From positions 1 through 24,449 of IMG/VR virus record IMGVR_UViG_3300042691_009296: 24,449 bases of DNA; one strand, given 5' to 3'. Shown piece by piece: positions 23,873 to 24,449 of this stretch. A program made the position numbers and the translations under genes. Within the stretch, counting starts at the first letter, position 1, and each line of letters starts with the position of its first letter. Source of the stretch: a virus. The notes beneath the pieces are model-generated. The model had not been told where the DNA came from. It did no database searches and saw nothing but the letters and a program-made list of their open reading frames with translations.

Positions 23873-24449
23873 ATGCCTGAATCAACGATCCTAAAAGAAA
23901 GAGAAAACGTTTACGATTATGTTAAAAACATGCTGGCGGACGGTATGGTGGACGTTGAACTTGACCCCATACATTATGAAACAGCACTAAATCGTGCTCT
24001 AGCTAGATATCGTCAAAAAAGCTCAAATGCTGTAGAAGAATCCTACTACTTTTTAGAGCTACAACAGGACACTAACGATTATCGTTTGCCTGATGAAATC
24101 ATAGAAGTTCGCAGTGTATTTCGCAGAACAGTAGGTAGTAGAACTGCTGGTGGTAGTGGTGGTACATATTTTGAACCATTTAATTTGGCCTACACAAACA
24201 CCTATCTGTTAAACAGTACAATGTTAGGCGGTATTGCAACTTATGAACTTTTTGCTGGTTATCAAAAATTAGTAGGTCGTATGTTTGGTGCTTACATTGA
24301 GTTTCAGTGGGTTCCGACTACTCATACTTTAAGAATTTTACAACGTCCTTATGCAGAGGGCGAACAGATTATGATCCGCGGTTATAATCACAGACCTGAC
24401 GACATATTATTAAGAGATCGCTATGCCGGGCAATGGTTTAAAGACTATA
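23873..24449 (+). CDS. gp13-like neck protein (3' partial)
   Basis: The frame is open from ATG 23873 to the window end (192 codons), so the C-terminus is missing. The start is set by AGGAGAG 6 nt upstream. The sequence resembles the gp13 neck protein of T4-like marine phages: YDYVKNMLADGMVDVELDP near the start, a helix ALNRALARYRQKSS, YRLPDEIIEVRSVFRR, and EFQWVPTTHTLRILQRP followed by IMIRGYNHRPDD. gp13 and gp14 together complete the head neck after DNA packaging. In T4, genes 13, 14 and 15 run in one direction; here gp13 diverges from gp14-gp15. Confidence 0.82.
   Translation, partial: MPESTILKERENVYDYVKNMLADGMVDVELDPIHYETALNRALARYRQKSSNAVEESYYFLELQQDTNDYRLPDEIIEVRSVFRRTVGSRTAGGSGGTYFEPFNLAYTNTYLLNSTMLGGIATYELFAGYQKLVGRMFGAYIEFQWVPTTHTLRILQRPYAEGEQIMIRGYNHRPDDILLRDRYAGQWFKDY

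Noticed and set aside
1-24449. tRNA genes, integrase, attachment site or replication origin
   Set aside because: None could be seen by eye; almost all sequence is accounted for by coding regions.

Overview
The window is a stretch of a T4-like marine myovirus genome (Caudoviricetes; contractile-tailed, of the kind known as cyanophages and pelagiphages). Four things support this. The right end carries recognisable T4-type neck and tail-completion proteins (gp13, gp14, gp15). Long modular tail-fibre proteins have the architecture seen in marine T4-like phages. T4-type late promoters (TATAAATA/GATAAATA) sit at gene starts. The DNA is AT-rich and tightly packed, with overlapping genes. No integrase, tRNA, rRNA, IS element or CRISPR array was seen. 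The host cannot be read from the sequence; a marine bacterium (cyanobacterium, SAR11 or similar) is an inference.

Layout. 1-6029 is the 3' part of a giant tail fibre (5' end outside the window). It is followed by a putative fibre-assembly protein (6042-6788) and a coiled-coil protein (6839-7564). 7521-10729 is an enzyme pair: a U32-peptidase-like, cysteine-rich protein fused to a SAM methyltransferase, translationally coupled to a flavin-dependent tryptophan-halogenase-type enzyme. 10734-11624 holds three small genes, the middle one a J-domain protein. 11652-16172 is a second giant fibre paralogous to the first. 16176-18827 is a fibre-tip/adhesin protein with a polyglycine domain and a fibrinogen-like C-terminus. 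18854-20341 is a second halogenase-type enzyme. The minus strand (20338-23830) reads gp14, gp15, a Nudix hydrolase and an 87-aa protein, converging on halogenase 2. gp13 (23873 to the window end) diverges from gp14 across 42 bp carrying back-to-back late-promoter motifs. No gene-free stretch exceeds 60 bp.

How it may work together. The plus strand looks like a host-recognition module: two long fibres, a separate receptor-binding tip and assembly helpers. Embedded in it are three enzymes not needed for a canonical fibre: two halogenases and the U32-like/methyltransferase fusion. I infer, without proof, that they form a modification cassette acting on the fibres, on the host surface, or on a small molecule during late infection. 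The minus-strand operon supplies neck and tail completion.

The most notable observations are this cassette; the unusual fusion enzyme with seven cysteines; a Glu-to-Gln change at the expected catalytic position of halogenase 2; in-frame tandem stops separating fibre 2 from its tip protein; and three genes lacking a Shine-Dalgarno sequence whose late-promoter-like octamer lies exactly 5 nt before the ATG, suggesting leaderless late transcripts.
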